A DNA stretch of 64,000 nt from CAYPFY01 sp964410105 (GTDB lineage Bacteria > Bacteroidota > Ignavibacteria > UBA10030 > SZUA-254). Below the pieces are notes generated by a model. That model did no database searches and was not told the origin of the DNA. It saw nothing but the letters and a program-made list of their open reading frames with translations. Position numbers and translations under genes: made by a program. Every line of letters starts with the position of its first letter. The first letter of the stretch is position 1. The stretch covers positions 62,001 to 126,000 of the forward strand of contig CAYPFY010000009.1 of assembly GCA_964410105.1 (NCBI GenBank), written 5' to 3'. This document shows, piece after piece, positions 33,055 through 42,554 of the stretch.

Positions 33055-34215
33055 ATGCCCGACCAGAATCAAGAAGAGACCCCAGCGACCCCCCCACAAA
33101 TAAGCGACGATCAGTCCACGCCCCGGGAGCCTGCGGAAAACGCGCAGCCTCCGCAACCTCCCCGCCAGGAACAACAACCCGTTCGACAACAACAGCCCCG
33201 CGAAAGACGCTTCCGCCCGCAGGAACAGCGTCGTCCCCGCCACCAGGGCCACCGTCCTCAGGAATCGCAACAGCATCGGGGAGGTCCGAATGAGCTTTCG
33301 GTCGTCATCCCGGTCTTTAATGAAGAACAATCTCTCCGGGAATTGTATGAAAACATCCGCTCCGCGCTTTCCAGGATCGGGCGGTATGAAATCCTCTTCG
33401 TCGACGACGGCAGCACCGACGGATCGGTGAGGGTTATGCAGGAGCTCCGGGGAAGAGACCGGCGGGTGAAGATCATACGGTTCCGCCGGAATTTTGGAAA
33501 ATCCGCCGCTCTTTCGGTCGGATTCGCCAACGCAGGAGGCGACATCATTGTCACCATGGACGCCGACCTCCAGGACGATCCCGACGAAATACCGGGACTC
33601 GTCAATGAGATAAAGAAGGGGTTCGACCTTGTCTCCGGCTGGAAGAAAAAACGGCGCGACCCGATTTCAAAAACCATTCCGTCAAGGTTTTTCAATTTTG
33701 TGACGTCCCTTATAACCGGGATCCGGATTCATGATTTCAATTGCGGCCTCAAAGCCTATCGGAAGGAGGTGGCGAAGGAAGTCAGGATTTACGGGGAGCT
33801 TCACCGCTACATCCCCGTTCTCGCTCACGGGCTCGGCTATAAGATCGGCGAAGTCCCCGTCCGCCATCACCCGAGGAAATACGGCCGAACGAAATTCGGA
33901 GCGGGACGATTCTGGAAGGGTTTTCTCGACCTCGTGACCGTGCTCTTCACGACTCGCTATATGCAGCGCCCGCTGCATCTGTTCGGATTCTGGGGCCTCG
34001 TGTTTTTCCTCGCCGGCCTGGGCATCGACCTGTACCTCGCGTACCTCAAGTATTTTCACGGCATGTCTCTGACCAACAGGCCCCTCTTCGCCGGCGGCAT
34101 CCTCCTCATCATCGTCGGGATCCAGTTCGTCTCCATCGGCCTCATGGGCGAACTGATCACCAAGACGCGTTCGCAACCGGAGAGAGAGTATTCCATACGG
34201 GAAATCTGGAAATAA
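33055..34215 (+). CDS. DPM1/GtrB-like polyprenyl-phosphate glycosyltransferase with disordered N-terminus
   Basis: 386 residues. The first 80 are Pro/Gln/Arg-rich and low in hydrophobics, probably disordered. The GT2 domain begins LSVVIPVFNEEQSL and carries DGSTDGS, VTMDADLQDDPDEIPGL and the QDD/DFNCGLKAYR segments of the DPM1/GtrB group. Two membrane helices follow (about 305-327 and 340-362). It would load a sugar onto undecaprenyl phosphate at the inner face of the membrane. It is the first gene of the locus; the next gene starts 12 bp on. Confidence 0.85.
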   Translation: MPDQNQEETPATPPQISDDQSTPREPAENAQPPQPPRQEQQPVRQQQPRERRFRPQEQRRPRHQGHRPQESQQHRGGPNELSVVIPVFNEEQSLRELYENIRSALSRIGRYEILFVDDGSTDGSVRVMQELRGRDRRVKIIRFRRNFGKSAALSVGFANAGGDIIVTMDADLQDDPDEIPGLVNEIKKGFDLVSGWKKKRRDPISKTIPSRFFNFVTSLITGIRIHDFNCGLKAYRKEVAKEVRIYGELHRYIPVLAHGLGYKIGEVPVRHHPRKYGRTKFGAGRFWKGFLDLVTVLFTTRYMQRPLHLFGFWGLVFFLAGLGIDLYLAYLKYFHGMSLTNRPLFAGGILLIIVGIQFVSIGLMGELITKTRSQPEREYSIREIWK

Positions 34216-34227
34216 ACCCTCTCCCCA

Positions 34228-35316
34228 ATGACGATTTCGCTGAGTGACCTGAAAACCGACTGCCGCCATTTCAGGGGCGACCTCCCGTGCCGTCCCCATA
34301 AAGAGCATGGCGTCCACTGCACCGATCCCCGCGGCAACACCTGCGTCCACTACGACCCGACCGACAGGCGGATCCTTATCGTCAAACTGGGCGCGATCGG
34401 GGACGTGATACGCACGACTCCCCTCCTGCGCAAGTTTAAGGAGATCTCCCCCCACGCAGAGATCTGGTGGCTCACGCACTCCCCCGAAGTGCTTCCCAGG
34501 GAGTGGATCGACGTCGTTCTCCCTTACTCGCCGACGAGCCTCGCCACGCTTCAGGCGACAGGGTTCGACACGGTCTATTGCCTCGACAAGGACAGGGAGG
34601 CATGCGCACTTTCCCTTCTGCTGTCGGCCCGAATGAAGAAGGGCTTTACATTGCAAAACGGCAAATGTGTTCCCGTCGATGCCGATGCGCACCATAAGTA
34701 CCTCACGGGCGTCTTCGACGACGTGAGCAAAGCCAATACGAAGAGCTATCAGCAGGAGATTTTTGAGCTCTGCGGCTTCACGTTCAGGCGCGAGGAAAAT
34801 ATTATGCCCCGCCTGCCGGAGTTTTCCTGGAAGATTTCCCGGAAAAAACCGGTCGTAGGGCTTAATACGGGGTGCGGCGGACGATGGACATCCCGCCTCT
34901 GGCCCGATGCATACTGGGTCTCTCTGGCGCGTAAACTCAAGAAGGCCGGCTGTACCCCGCTGCTCCTCGGCGGAGAACAGGAACATCTTAAGAACAGAAA
35001 GCTCGCAAAAGCGTCGGGCGCGGCATACCTCGGGCACTTTCCCCTCCAGAAATTCATGGGCGAGGTCGATCAGTGCGATCTTGTGGTCACCGCAGTCACC
35101 ATGGCCATGCATATCGCCATCGGGCTGAAGAAAAAGATCGTCCTCTTCAATAATATTTTCAACAAATACGAATTCGAGCTCTACGGCAGGGGCGAGGTGC
35201 TGGAGCCGGACTTCGACTGTAACTGCTTCTACTCGCCGACATGCCCCAATAACTGCATGCAATACCTGGCGGCCGATACCGTCTTCTCATCGTGTATGCG
35301 CCTCCTCGACGCCTGA
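34228..35316 (+). CDS. Heptosyltransferase-like GT9 glycosyltransferase with Cys/His-rich N-terminus
   Basis: 362 residues. The GT9 fold starts at about residue 47 with RILIVKLGAIGDVIRTTPLL, and the sugar-nucleotide site includes VVGLNTGCGGRWTSRLWP. A 45-residue N-terminal extension has DCRHFRGDLPCRPHKEHGVHC, possibly a metal site; the C-terminus also clusters Cys (DCNCFYSPTCPNNC). Acts on inner-core lipopolysaccharide or a similar glycan. The start ATG 34228 is 12 bp from the previous stop. Confidence 0.82.
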   Translation: MTISLSDLKTDCRHFRGDLPCRPHKEHGVHCTDPRGNTCVHYDPTDRRILIVKLGAIGDVIRTTPLLRKFKEISPHAEIWWLTHSPEVLPREWIDVVLPYSPTSLATLQATGFDTVYCLDKDREACALSLLLSARMKKGFTLQNGKCVPVDADAHHKYLTGVFDDVSKANTKSYQQEIFELCGFTFRREENIMPRLPEFSWKISRKKPVVGLNTGCGGRWTSRLWPDAYWVSLARKLKKAGCTPLLLGGEQEHLKNRKLAKASGAAYLGHFPLQKFMGEVDQCDLVVTAVTMAMHIAIGLKKKIVLFNNIFNKYEFELYGRGEVLEPDFDCNCFYSPTCPNNCMQYLAADTVFSSCMRLLDA

Positions 35317-35341
35317 GCCCCCTCCCCGCTTCGACCCGCTG

Positions 35342-37384
35342 ATGTCGAAACAAAAGAAACAACCATTCGCTCTTTCTTCCCGGGTGGAAAGGGGCTTTCT
35401 GGCTGCCATCCTTTTCCTTCTGTACGCCCATTCCCGTCATTTCGAGTTCATCCAGGACGATTCCTTCATCACGTTCCGGTACGTGAGACACCTTCTGGCG
35501 GGGGACGGCCTTGTCTGGAATATCGGGGAACGAGTCGAGGGTTATACCACATTCCTCTGGACCGCGCTCATCGCTCTTTGCGCGAAATCCGGCCTCGAGC
35601 TCATATCTGCTGCCCAGATCCTCGGGGTGGTTTTCGGCCTCGCGACGCTCGTCCTTCTTTATATTTTGGCAAACACGATCCACACCGAAAAACTGCCGGC
35701 CGGACTCGCCCTCGCCGCGCCGCTTCTCACCGCCGCCAATACATCGGTCGCCTATTGGACGATCAGCGGCATGGAGACCTCGCTCTTCATGTGCCTCACG
35801 GTCCTCTCGGTCTGGCTTTTTCTCAAAGAGCGCGTTGAACGAAAACTTTTTGGATTTACCCCGATCGCCTTCGCACTTCTTTCCTTCACACGGCCCGAGG
35901 GGATGTTTCTTTTCGGGCTTACGATGGTCTTCGCGGCAGGCGACATTCTCATCTCCCGGACCAAAGACCGGGCCTTCGAGATTAAACGCTTGGCACTCTG
36001 GGTGCTCATCTTTGCTGCCCCCGTCGTTCTCTTCACACTGTGGCGCCTCTCGTACTACGGATACCTCTTCCCGAATACCTATTACGCCAAAGCCGGGCTT
36101 TCACGGGAATACTTTAACGCCGGGCTCGATTATTTCATGATATTTTCGAAACATTATATGCTCTGGGGCCTCCTCCCGGCTCTCGCCCTTCTCCCCCTGG
36201 TCCGCCGGAAATGGCCCGCGCCCCTCACCTACATCTTTTTCATCGTCATCGCCTACACGGCCTATATCGTCACAGTCGGCGGGGATGTGCTCCCCGCCCA
36301 CCGTTTCTTCATCCCCATCCTCCCGCTGATCTACTTCCTCGTCCAAGAGGGCCTCAGCGAGACCTATTCGTTTTTCGAGCTGAAAAATTCGGCGGCACGA
36401 TATCTTGCTGCAGTCGCAGCGGTCCCCATCGCCTTCCTGGCACACGTGCTCCCGTATGATTATGTGCGCGATTACTGGATGAAAGAACAGGGGCTCGTCC
36501 AGGGTATGGCCGATATCGGTTCCTGGCTCCGTGATCATTCCACCCCGTCGACAACATTTGCCGCCTCCACCATCGGCTCCGTGGGATACTATTCCGACCT
36601 GACTCTGGTCGACATGCTCGGTCTGACCGATGAAACGATAGCCCATAAGCCGGAGAAGATTTTTGGAGTCAAGAGCGGATGGCGTGAACGTAATTACAAT
36701 GTCACCTATGTCCTTTCGCGCAAACCCGACTGGATACTCTTCTCGACCGGGATCAAACCGAGCGCATTCGCAGAAAGAGCCCTGTTCACGAAAGAAGAGT
36801 TCCGGCGCTGGTACTATCCGTACTACTTCCACCCGACGGGCGATATCAATGACGTCCGCGTCATCTATAAGCGGAGCCCGGAGCCTGTCTTTCCCTCGGA
36901 TACGACCGGGCCGCAACATGCCGTCGATAATGAGTTCATCAACCAGTATTACGAAGGGGTGAACCGGTCACGCCGTACGCCCGATGAGGCGATACAGTAT
37001 TTTCGCCGGTCCCTCGCGCTCGCCCCGCACGATTTTGCCCTCCTCTACCAGGATATCGGGAGCGTCTACCGCGCGAAAAACAATCCCCAGGAAGCGGTGA
37101 AATACTACGAACAGGCGGTCGCCGCCGACCCCCGCATGGTTGAAAGCCAGCTCCTCCTCGGTTATTACGCCCGCGCGCAGAAAAATTACCCCGTCGCCCG
37201 CGCCCACCTCGAGCAACTGGTAAAATATTCTCCCGACTATACCATGGGCTGGACTTTGCTCGGCGAAACCTACGTCGCCCTCGGCGACACGTCGTCGGCT
37301 CAAAAGGCGCTCAGAAAAGCCCTCGAGGTGGCTCAAAACAACGGGGAGGCAAATCAACAGCTTCAGCTCATCTCCCGGCGATGA
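35342..37384 (+). CDS. GT-C membrane glycosyltransferase (AftB-like) with TPR tail
   Basis: 680 residues. The first periplasmic loop holds the GT-C acidic pair D39-D40 in FIQDDSFITFRYVRHLLAGD and RVEGYTTFLWTALI, similar to mycobacterial AftB-type polyprenyl-sugar-dependent transferases. About 10-12 membrane helices extend to residue 370. Residues 375-520 form a soluble domain and 545-670 three or four TPR units (AIQYFRRSLALAPHDFALLYQ, EAVKYYEQAVAADPRMVE). The donor is probably a lipid-linked sugar such as that made by the gene at 33055. It overlaps the next start by 4 bases. Confidence 0.8.
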   Translation: MSKQKKQPFALSSRVERGFLAAILFLLYAHSRHFEFIQDDSFITFRYVRHLLAGDGLVWNIGERVEGYTTFLWTALIALCAKSGLELISAAQILGVVFGLATLVLLYILANTIHTEKLPAGLALAAPLLTAANTSVAYWTISGMETSLFMCLTVLSVWLFLKERVERKLFGFTPIAFALLSFTRPEGMFLFGLTMVFAAGDILISRTKDRAFEIKRLALWVLIFAAPVVLFTLWRLSYYGYLFPNTYYAKAGLSREYFNAGLDYFMIFSKHYMLWGLLPALALLPLVRRKWPAPLTYIFFIVIAYTAYIVTVGGDVLPAHRFFIPILPLIYFLVQEGLSETYSFFELKNSAARYLAAVAAVPIAFLAHVLPYDYVRDYWMKEQGLVQGMADIGSWLRDHSTPSTTFAASTIGSVGYYSDLTLVDMLGLTDETIAHKPEKIFGVKSGWRERNYNVTYVLSRKPDWILFSTGIKPSAFAERALFTKEEFRRWYYPYYFHPTGDINDVRVIYKRSPEPVFPSDTTGPQHAVDNEFINQYYEGVNRSRRTPDEAIQYFRRSLALAPHDFALLYQDIGSVYRAKNNPQEAVKYYEQAVAADPRMVESQLLLGYYARAQKNYPVARAHLEQLVKYSPDYTMGWTLLGETYVALGDTSSAQKALRKALEVAQNNGEANQQLQLISRR

Positions 37385-37683
37385 TCCTCGCCGCCCTCCT
37401 CCTTCTTTCCGTGCCCCATCAAGACCCAGGAATCTCCGGTAAGCTCGGGACTTCACAAATATCGTTCCAGTGGTCCAGGGTCGGCTCAACGCCTTACGGT
37501 GTCCAAATCGGCTGGGTCTTTGAGAATCTTACCGACTCGACGCTGACGTTTGACTATCAGATCTGGAGCATGAAGGGAGAAAAGGTGCTCGGCCGGACGT
37601 CGCTTGCCCCCCGGCGGCGAAAGCTTGGTGGGTGGCTTTTTTCGGCCGACGAGATCGGGGCTGTCACTATTTATCAAAAATAG
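37381..37683 (+). CDS. Small exported hypothetical protein
   Basis: 100 residues with a hydrophobic N-terminus (ILAALLLLSVPHQ) and a beta-rich remainder (FQWSRVGSTPYGVQIGWVFENL, VTIYQK). No family recognised. Its ATG overlaps the GT-C stop and it stops 3 bp before the next TTG start, so it is coupled within the locus. A lipoprotein cysteine is not present. Confidence 0.55.
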   Translation: MILAALLLLSVPHQDPGISGKLGTSQISFQWSRVGSTPYGVQIGWVFENLTDSTLTFDYQIWSMKGEKVLGRTSLAPRRRKLGGWLFSADEIGAVTIYQK

Positions 37684-37686
37684 ATC

Positions 37687-39513
37687 TTGTCTACCGCATC
37701 GCTGAAGAATATCCCCGTGTGGCTTTTTTCAGCCGGCACGCTGTTCTATCTTGTCGCCTCTTTTCTCCCCGATTCGCCCCTCTGGGGGCTCAATCACCTC
37801 GCATTCATCTCCCTCACCGGCCGGATTCTTCTAGTTATTACAGCCCTGGGTCTGTTTATGATGACTCCGAGGGTGGCGAGCGCCGCGGAGAGAGTTTTTC
37901 AAAAAAGATGGAAAATCCTCGCCCTGATCGTCCCCCCCGCAGCCTTCGCGACGTTCATGACATTCCGCATAGCGACCACGATCTATGGCGATACGAGGAC
38001 GCTCATCGAGCTCCTCGCCGAACATACATACTCGGTCGCCGATCTTCTGAATTTTCATGAGACCGAACCTCTGACACGGCTCCTCCACCAGTCGGCCGCC
38101 GCACTGTTTCATCTCGATCAGACGCTGACGTTTCAGATCGGAAGCGCGCTCTCGGGGGGGATTTTTCTCGCCTTTCTGATGATCTTCGCCGCCAGGGCCG
38201 ACGGCCCCCCGTCATGGAAGCTGCTGGTCCTTGTCGCCGGCGCGACAACCGGGGCTAATCAGCTCTTCTTCGGCCACGTCGAGGATTATTCGCCCGCCTA
38301 TCTTTCAATGATGTCGTTCCTCATGCTCGCGTGGTTCGCCCTCGAAGGACGTGACTATTCATGGGCGATGGCCGCGTCTATTCTGGTCGGATGCCGGCTT
38401 CATGTGGAATTCTTGCTAATGGTGCCGGCATTCATTCTGCTCCTCCGGAAGGAGATGCTGACCGTAAAAAATGCCGCAAAGCTGATCAGCGCGACGCTCG
38501 TTATCGGCGTCTTCGCCTATTTCACATTGTTTCATGCCAATCACTACGACGTCGGGGACAGGAATGAAATCTTCAGGAAAATTTTCCTCCCCCTGGACAA
38601 CTACCAGCCCGAGCCCCATTCCTACTCGCTTCTCTCGTGGAAACATCTGGTCGATTGCACCCAGGAGGTTTTCCTCACCGTCTCGCCCGCATCGCTCTGC
38701 ATCTTCGCCGCTGCCTCGCTGCTCCCCCGCCTCATCGATTGGAAAGATCCCAAAATACTCTTCTATGGAATCGCCTCATTTTATTTTCTGCTGTTTGACT
38801 TCACGGTGAATCCTCTCCTCTCGATGGAAAGGGACTGGGATTTTCTCTCGCTCGCAGCTGCTCCGCTCACCTTCTTCTCTCTGGCTATCGCACGGCAATT
38901 GTTCGTCTCGCCCGGAGGGAGGCGGCGGATGGTCGCCGCCGGGCTCGCGCTTTCAGTTTTTTCCTGCCTGATTTTTCTGATAAACTCCAACACCGAAAAA
39001 CTCGGGCGCCGCCTCGAAGGAATCGGGTCGTGGACTTATCTCAGCTATTACGCGGGATCTTCGTATATTATCAACGTCGGTGAAAAAATGATCCGAAGGG
39101 TCGACGATCAGGTTGAAGCCCGCGCAAGCAAACTGAAACAGCTGGAAGCGTTCCGCTCCCGCCCGGATCACGAGCTGGGGGTTTTGTATCATAAACTCGG
39201 TGAGGCCGCGCTTTCGGCAAGGAATTTCACACTGGCGGATGAAGGTTTTGTGGCTGCCCTCGGAGAGGATTCTTCGAACGCGTCAGCCCTCCGATCGAGG
39301 GGACTTATCGCCCTTTTGACCCGGCAGTATTCGCGGGCCGATAGTCTGCTCGATTACTATAATCGGAACGTGAATTTCCCGAGGGTCCTCGATTTTAGCG
39401 GCCTTACCCTGGCCCAGGACGTGAGCAATGTCGAATACCTCGAGGGACACTCCGACTCGGCAGGTGTCCGGAGAAAGCTGGACGCCGTGTACGGGGAGTT
39501 TTCGCCCCGATGA
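37687..39513 (+). CDS. Polytopic membrane protein with C-terminal TPR-like region
   Basis: 608 residues from TTG 37687. About 10-11 membrane helices extend to residue 430, with loop motifs DTRTLIELLAEHTY and FFGHVEDYSPAYLSMMSF that resemble GT-C-type proteins but show no clear acidic pair. Residues 480-590 are helical repeats (LYHKLGEAALSARNFTLADEGF). A membrane transferase or assembly role in the glycan locus is inference. The next gene's ATG overlaps its stop by 4 bases. Confidence 0.65.
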   Translation: MSTASLKNIPVWLFSAGTLFYLVASFLPDSPLWGLNHLAFISLTGRILLVITALGLFMMTPRVASAAERVFQKRWKILALIVPPAAFATFMTFRIATTIYGDTRTLIELLAEHTYSVADLLNFHETEPLTRLLHQSAAALFHLDQTLTFQIGSALSGGIFLAFLMIFAARADGPPSWKLLVLVAGATTGANQLFFGHVEDYSPAYLSMMSFLMLAWFALEGRDYSWAMAASILVGCRLHVEFLLMVPAFILLLRKEMLTVKNAAKLISATLVIGVFAYFTLFHANHYDVGDRNEIFRKIFLPLDNYQPEPHSYSLLSWKHLVDCTQEVFLTVSPASLCIFAAASLLPRLIDWKDPKILFYGIASFYFLLFDFTVNPLLSMERDWDFLSLAAAPLTFFSLAIARQLFVSPGGRRRMVAAGLALSVFSCLIFLINSNTEKLGRRLEGIGSWTYLSYYAGSSYIINVGEKMIRRVDDQVEARASKLKQLEAFRSRPDHELGVLYHKLGEAALSARNFTLADEGFVAALGEDSSNASALRSRGLIALLTRQYSRADSLLDYYNRNVNFPRVLDFSGLTLAQDVSNVEYLEGHSDSAGVRRKLDAVYGEFSPR

Positions 39514-40637
39514 GGATCGTTCTCGTCGGGCCGGCCTATCCGCTCCGGGGCGGCATCGCGCACTCAAGCGCGCTCCTGGCACAGTATCTCGGACGGCGCC
39601 ACCAGGTGGATCTCATAACCTTTAAGAGGCAATACCCTTCGCTCCTCTTCCCGGGAAAATCACAGGAAGAAGTTGATTCCCAAGAAAACTCGGGGCGGGC
39701 CGCCCGGCTGATCGACTCAATCAACCCTCTGAACTGGATGTCCGTCGCACGGCACATCTCGCGCATGAAGCCGGATCTGCTTTTGTTTAGATACTGGATT
39801 CCCTTCTTCGGGCCCTGCTTCGGCACGATCGCCCGAATGGTGAAAAAGCGGACCGGTGCCCGGGTTTTGTTCGTCTGCGACAATATCATACCCCACGACC
39901 CCCGCCCCGGGGATGTGCTCTTCACCCGCTACGCATTCCGCCAGGCGGACGGCTTCATCGTCCTCTCGGGGGCCGTCGAGAGGGATTTGAAAAAACATTT
40001 CCCCGGCTCACACTACCGGATGGTTCCCCACCCGGTCTATGAGATGTTCGGCGATCCAATGGACAAACCTGCCGCGCGCTCTCTCTTGGGAATTTCTCAG
40101 CGAAAAGTTATTTTGTTTTTCGGATATGTGCGCGCCTATAAAGGGCTGCACGTTTTGCTCGAATCCATGAAATTATTGAAAGACAAAGGTTTCGATCTTC
40201 TCCTCCTGAGCGTCGGCGAGTTTTATGAGGATGAAACGAAGTACCGTTCACTGGTTGAAAAGCTCGGCATCGAACGGATGGTCCGGATCGTGGGACGATA
40301 TGTGCCGAATGAGGAGGTTGTTCCGTATTTCTCCGCATGCGATGCGGTCGTCCTTCCTTACCTCTCCGCCACCCAGAGCGGGATCGCCCAGATCGCATAC
40401 AATTTTGACAAGCCCGTGATTTCAACAGACACGGGCGGCTTGCCCGAGGTGGTGCAGGACGGGGTCACCGGGTTTATCGTGCCACCAGGCTCCCCGGACG
40501 CACTCGCCCGCGCGATCGAGAAGTTCTACTCCTCCGGAAAAGAGCCGGAGTTTGTCGACAACGTTCGGCGGGAGAAGAAAAAATATTCGTGGGAGAATCT
40601 TGTGGACAACATAGAAAATCTGGCGGCGGAACTTTGA
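39510..40637 (+). CDS. GT4-family glycosyltransferase
   Basis: 375 residues with a GT-B fold. The N-terminal domain opens RIVLVGPAYPLRGGIAHSSALLA. The C-terminal nucleotide-sugar domain has VILFFGYVRAYKGLHVLLESM, then the GT4 ExxxxxE-type motif QSGIAQIAYNFDKPVISTDTGGLPEVV. Retaining transfer to a growing oligosaccharide is expected at the inner membrane. The ATG overlaps the previous stop, and its own stop overlaps the next start (TTGA). Confidence 0.87.
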   Translation: MRIVLVGPAYPLRGGIAHSSALLAQYLGRRHQVDLITFKRQYPSLLFPGKSQEEVDSQENSGRAARLIDSINPLNWMSVARHISRMKPDLLLFRYWIPFFGPCFGTIARMVKKRTGARVLFVCDNIIPHDPRPGDVLFTRYAFRQADGFIVLSGAVERDLKKHFPGSHYRMVPHPVYEMFGDPMDKPAARSLLGISQRKVILFFGYVRAYKGLHVLLESMKLLKDKGFDLLLLSVGEFYEDETKYRSLVEKLGIERMVRIVGRYVPNEEVVPYFSACDAVVLPYLSATQSGIAQIAYNFDKPVISTDTGGLPEVVQDGVTGFIVPPGSPDALARAIEKFYSSGKEPEFVDNVRREKKKYSWENLVDNIENLAAEL

Positions 40638-41410
40638 CTATCACCGAAGAGGGACGGACATACTGGCAGTACGAATACGATGTCATGGCACACTACCTGA
40701 TTCCGCTTCTCAAGGAATGGGGCGTGAAGATCGACGGCGCGTCCGTGCTCGACGTCGGATGCGGCGACGCGGGCGGGATCAGCGCCATGGCCGACGCAGG
40801 CATGCTGTGTAAGGGATTTGATCTCGAAATTCCCTATGTCGAACTCGGACATGCGATGAAGGGGGGCCGCGATATCGACATCCGCGTCGGCGACATTTAT
40901 GCCGACGAGAAACCTTTCGCCGGTCAGCGGTTCGACCTCGTGATGCTGCACGACGTTTTTGAGCATATCGAAAGAAAAAGGGAAGTTCTTGACATTCTGA
41001 AGTCGTATCTGGCCCCCGCAGGAAAAGTCGTCATGACTTTTCCCCCCTATTTTTCGGCTTTCGGCGCGCATCAGCAGTTTCTCCGCTCGAAATTTGGAAG
41101 AATGCCTTTTTTCCATCTTGTCCCCTTCTCCCTCCGCCTCATACCCCGGCTGAAAGGGGAGGAGGAACGCCTCGTCTCCGAGATCCGGAAGCTCGCCCGG
41201 CTCAGGATGGGCATCGCGCGATTCGAGCGCCTTGCGACAGAAAACGGATACCTGATTGCGCAGAAAAAGTTCTATATAGTCGGCCCCAACCATATACGCT
41301 TCAATCTCACGCCGGTCGATGCCGGACTCTTCGGACATATCCCTCTGATCCGTGAACTTCTCGTGAGCGGCGTCGTCTATCTCCTTGAAGATAGTGGTGC
41401 CGGGCGATGA
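40634..41410 (+). CDS. Class I SAM-dependent methyltransferase
   Basis: 258 residues from TTG 40634, chosen because it overlaps the previous stop as TTGA; an in-frame GTG at 40589 lies inside that gene. SAM motif SVLDVGCGDAGGISAMA, acidic loop GFDLEIPYVELG and LVMLHDVFEHIERKREVL, the latter like UbiG-type enzymes. The substrate is probably a sugar or lipid carrier of the locus. No transmembrane segment is visible. Confidence 0.82.
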   Translation: MTITEEGRTYWQYEYDVMAHYLIPLLKEWGVKIDGASVLDVGCGDAGGISAMADAGMLCKGFDLEIPYVELGHAMKGGRDIDIRVGDIYADEKPFAGQRFDLVMLHDVFEHIERKREVLDILKSYLAPAGKVVMTFPPYFSAFGAHQQFLRSKFGRMPFFHLVPFSLRLIPRLKGEEERLVSEIRKLARLRMGIARFERLATENGYLIAQKKFYIVGPNHIRFNLTPVDAGLFGHIPLIRELLVSGVVYLLEDSGAGR

Positions 41411-41429
41411 TCTGCCTCTCTCCCACCAA

Positions 41430-42554
41430 ATGCCAAAAAACCCCAGGATGAAAACCGCCGTTGTCTTCGGTACCCGGCCCGAAGCGATTAAGATGGCCCC
41501 GGTCGTGAAAGAGCTTGAGCGCCGAAATCTTACCCACGTTGTCATCGTCACCGCCCAGCACCGGGAGATGCTCGATCAGAAGCTCGGGGTTTTTAATATT
41601 CATCCGCATCACGATCTGAATATCATGCAGAAGAATCAGGACCTGTTCCATGTGACCGGCACAGTCCTGACCCGGCTGAAGCCGGTCCTCGAACAGGAAC
41701 TCCCCGATGCCCTCCTCGTCCAGGGGGATACGACGACGACCTTCGCCGCCAGCCTCGCAGCTTTCTATCTGAAAATCCCGGTGGGCCATGTCGAGGCAGG
41801 CCTGAGGACCTGGAACAAGCTCAATCCCTTTCCCGAAGAGCTGAACCGCCAGCTGACAACCCGGCTCACCCAGTACCATTTTCCTCCGACCGAATGGGCA
41901 AGGCAGAATTTAATGAAAGAGGGGATTCCTCCAGAAAATATCTACGTGACGGGAAATACGGTGATCGACGCTCTGCTGATGATCGTCGACCCGAATTATC
42001 AATTCTCAGAGCCACCCCTGAACACGATCGATTTTGCGGCGAGACGGGTGATTCTTCTGACGTCCCACCGGCGCGAAAATTTCGGCGAGCCGATGGCCCA
42101 GATCTTTCGCGCATGCCGTGACATTCTTGAAAAATTCCCCGATGCCGAGCTGATCTACCCCGTACACCCAAATCCGAACGTCCGTCAGACCGCGAAAGAG
42201 GTTCTTTCCGGAGTGCCCCGCGTTCATCTCATCGAACCGCTGGAGTACCGACCCTTCGTGCAGCTCATGAATAAGTCATACCTCATCCTCACCGATTCGG
42301 GAGGCGTGCAGGAGGAAGCTCCCTCGCTCGGAAAACCAGTCCTCGTTCTCCGCACGACGACCGAACGGCCCGAAGCAATAGAGGCCGGAACGGCGCGGCT
42401 TGTCGGCACGGATCGTCAGAAAATTTTCCAGGAGGCAAGCCGGCTGCTCGCCGACCGGGACGCGTACCGCGAAATGGCCACCCGCACCAATCCCTACGGA
42501 GATGGCAAAGCGGCGGGGAGGATTGTGGATGTTCTGGTAAAAAACTCCAGATGA
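41430..42554 (+). CDS. wecB: UDP-N-acetylglucosamine 2-epimerase (non-hydrolysing)
   Basis: 374 residues if ATG 41430 is used; ATG 41448 (MKTAVVFGTRPEA) is as likely and gives 368, and neither has a clear Shine-Dalgarno. Makes UDP-ManNAc from UDP-GlcNAc. Motifs: VVFGTRPEAIKMAPVV, LVQGDTTTTFAAS, GHVEAGLRTWN, TSHRRENFGEP, DSGGVQEEAPSLGKP and TERPEAIEAGT, all diagnostic. Supplies ManNAc-type sugars for the surface glycan. The next ATG overlaps its stop by 4 bases. Confidence 0.93.
   Translation: MPKNPRMKTAVVFGTRPEAIKMAPVVKELERRNLTHVVIVTAQHREMLDQKLGVFNIHPHHDLNIMQKNQDLFHVTGTVLTRLKPVLEQELPDALLVQGDTTTTFAASLAAFYLKIPVGHVEAGLRTWNKLNPFPEELNRQLTTRLTQYHFPPTEWARQNLMKEGIPPENIYVTGNTVIDALLMIVDPNYQFSEPPLNTIDFAARRVILLTSHRRENFGEPMAQIFRACRDILEKFPDAELIYPVHPNPNVRQTAKEVLSGVPRVHLIEPLEYRPFVQLMNKSYLILTDSGGVQEEAPSLGKPVLVLRTTTERPEAIEAGTARLVGTDRQKIFQEASRLLADRDAYREMATRTNPYGDGKAAGRIVDVLVKNSR

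Noticed and set aside
33682..35262. Minus-strand frame of 526 residues antisense to two glycosyltransferases
   Set aside because: It lies entirely opposite two intact, recognisable genes; long antisense frames are common in GC-rich DNA with codon bias. Its composition is not protein-like.
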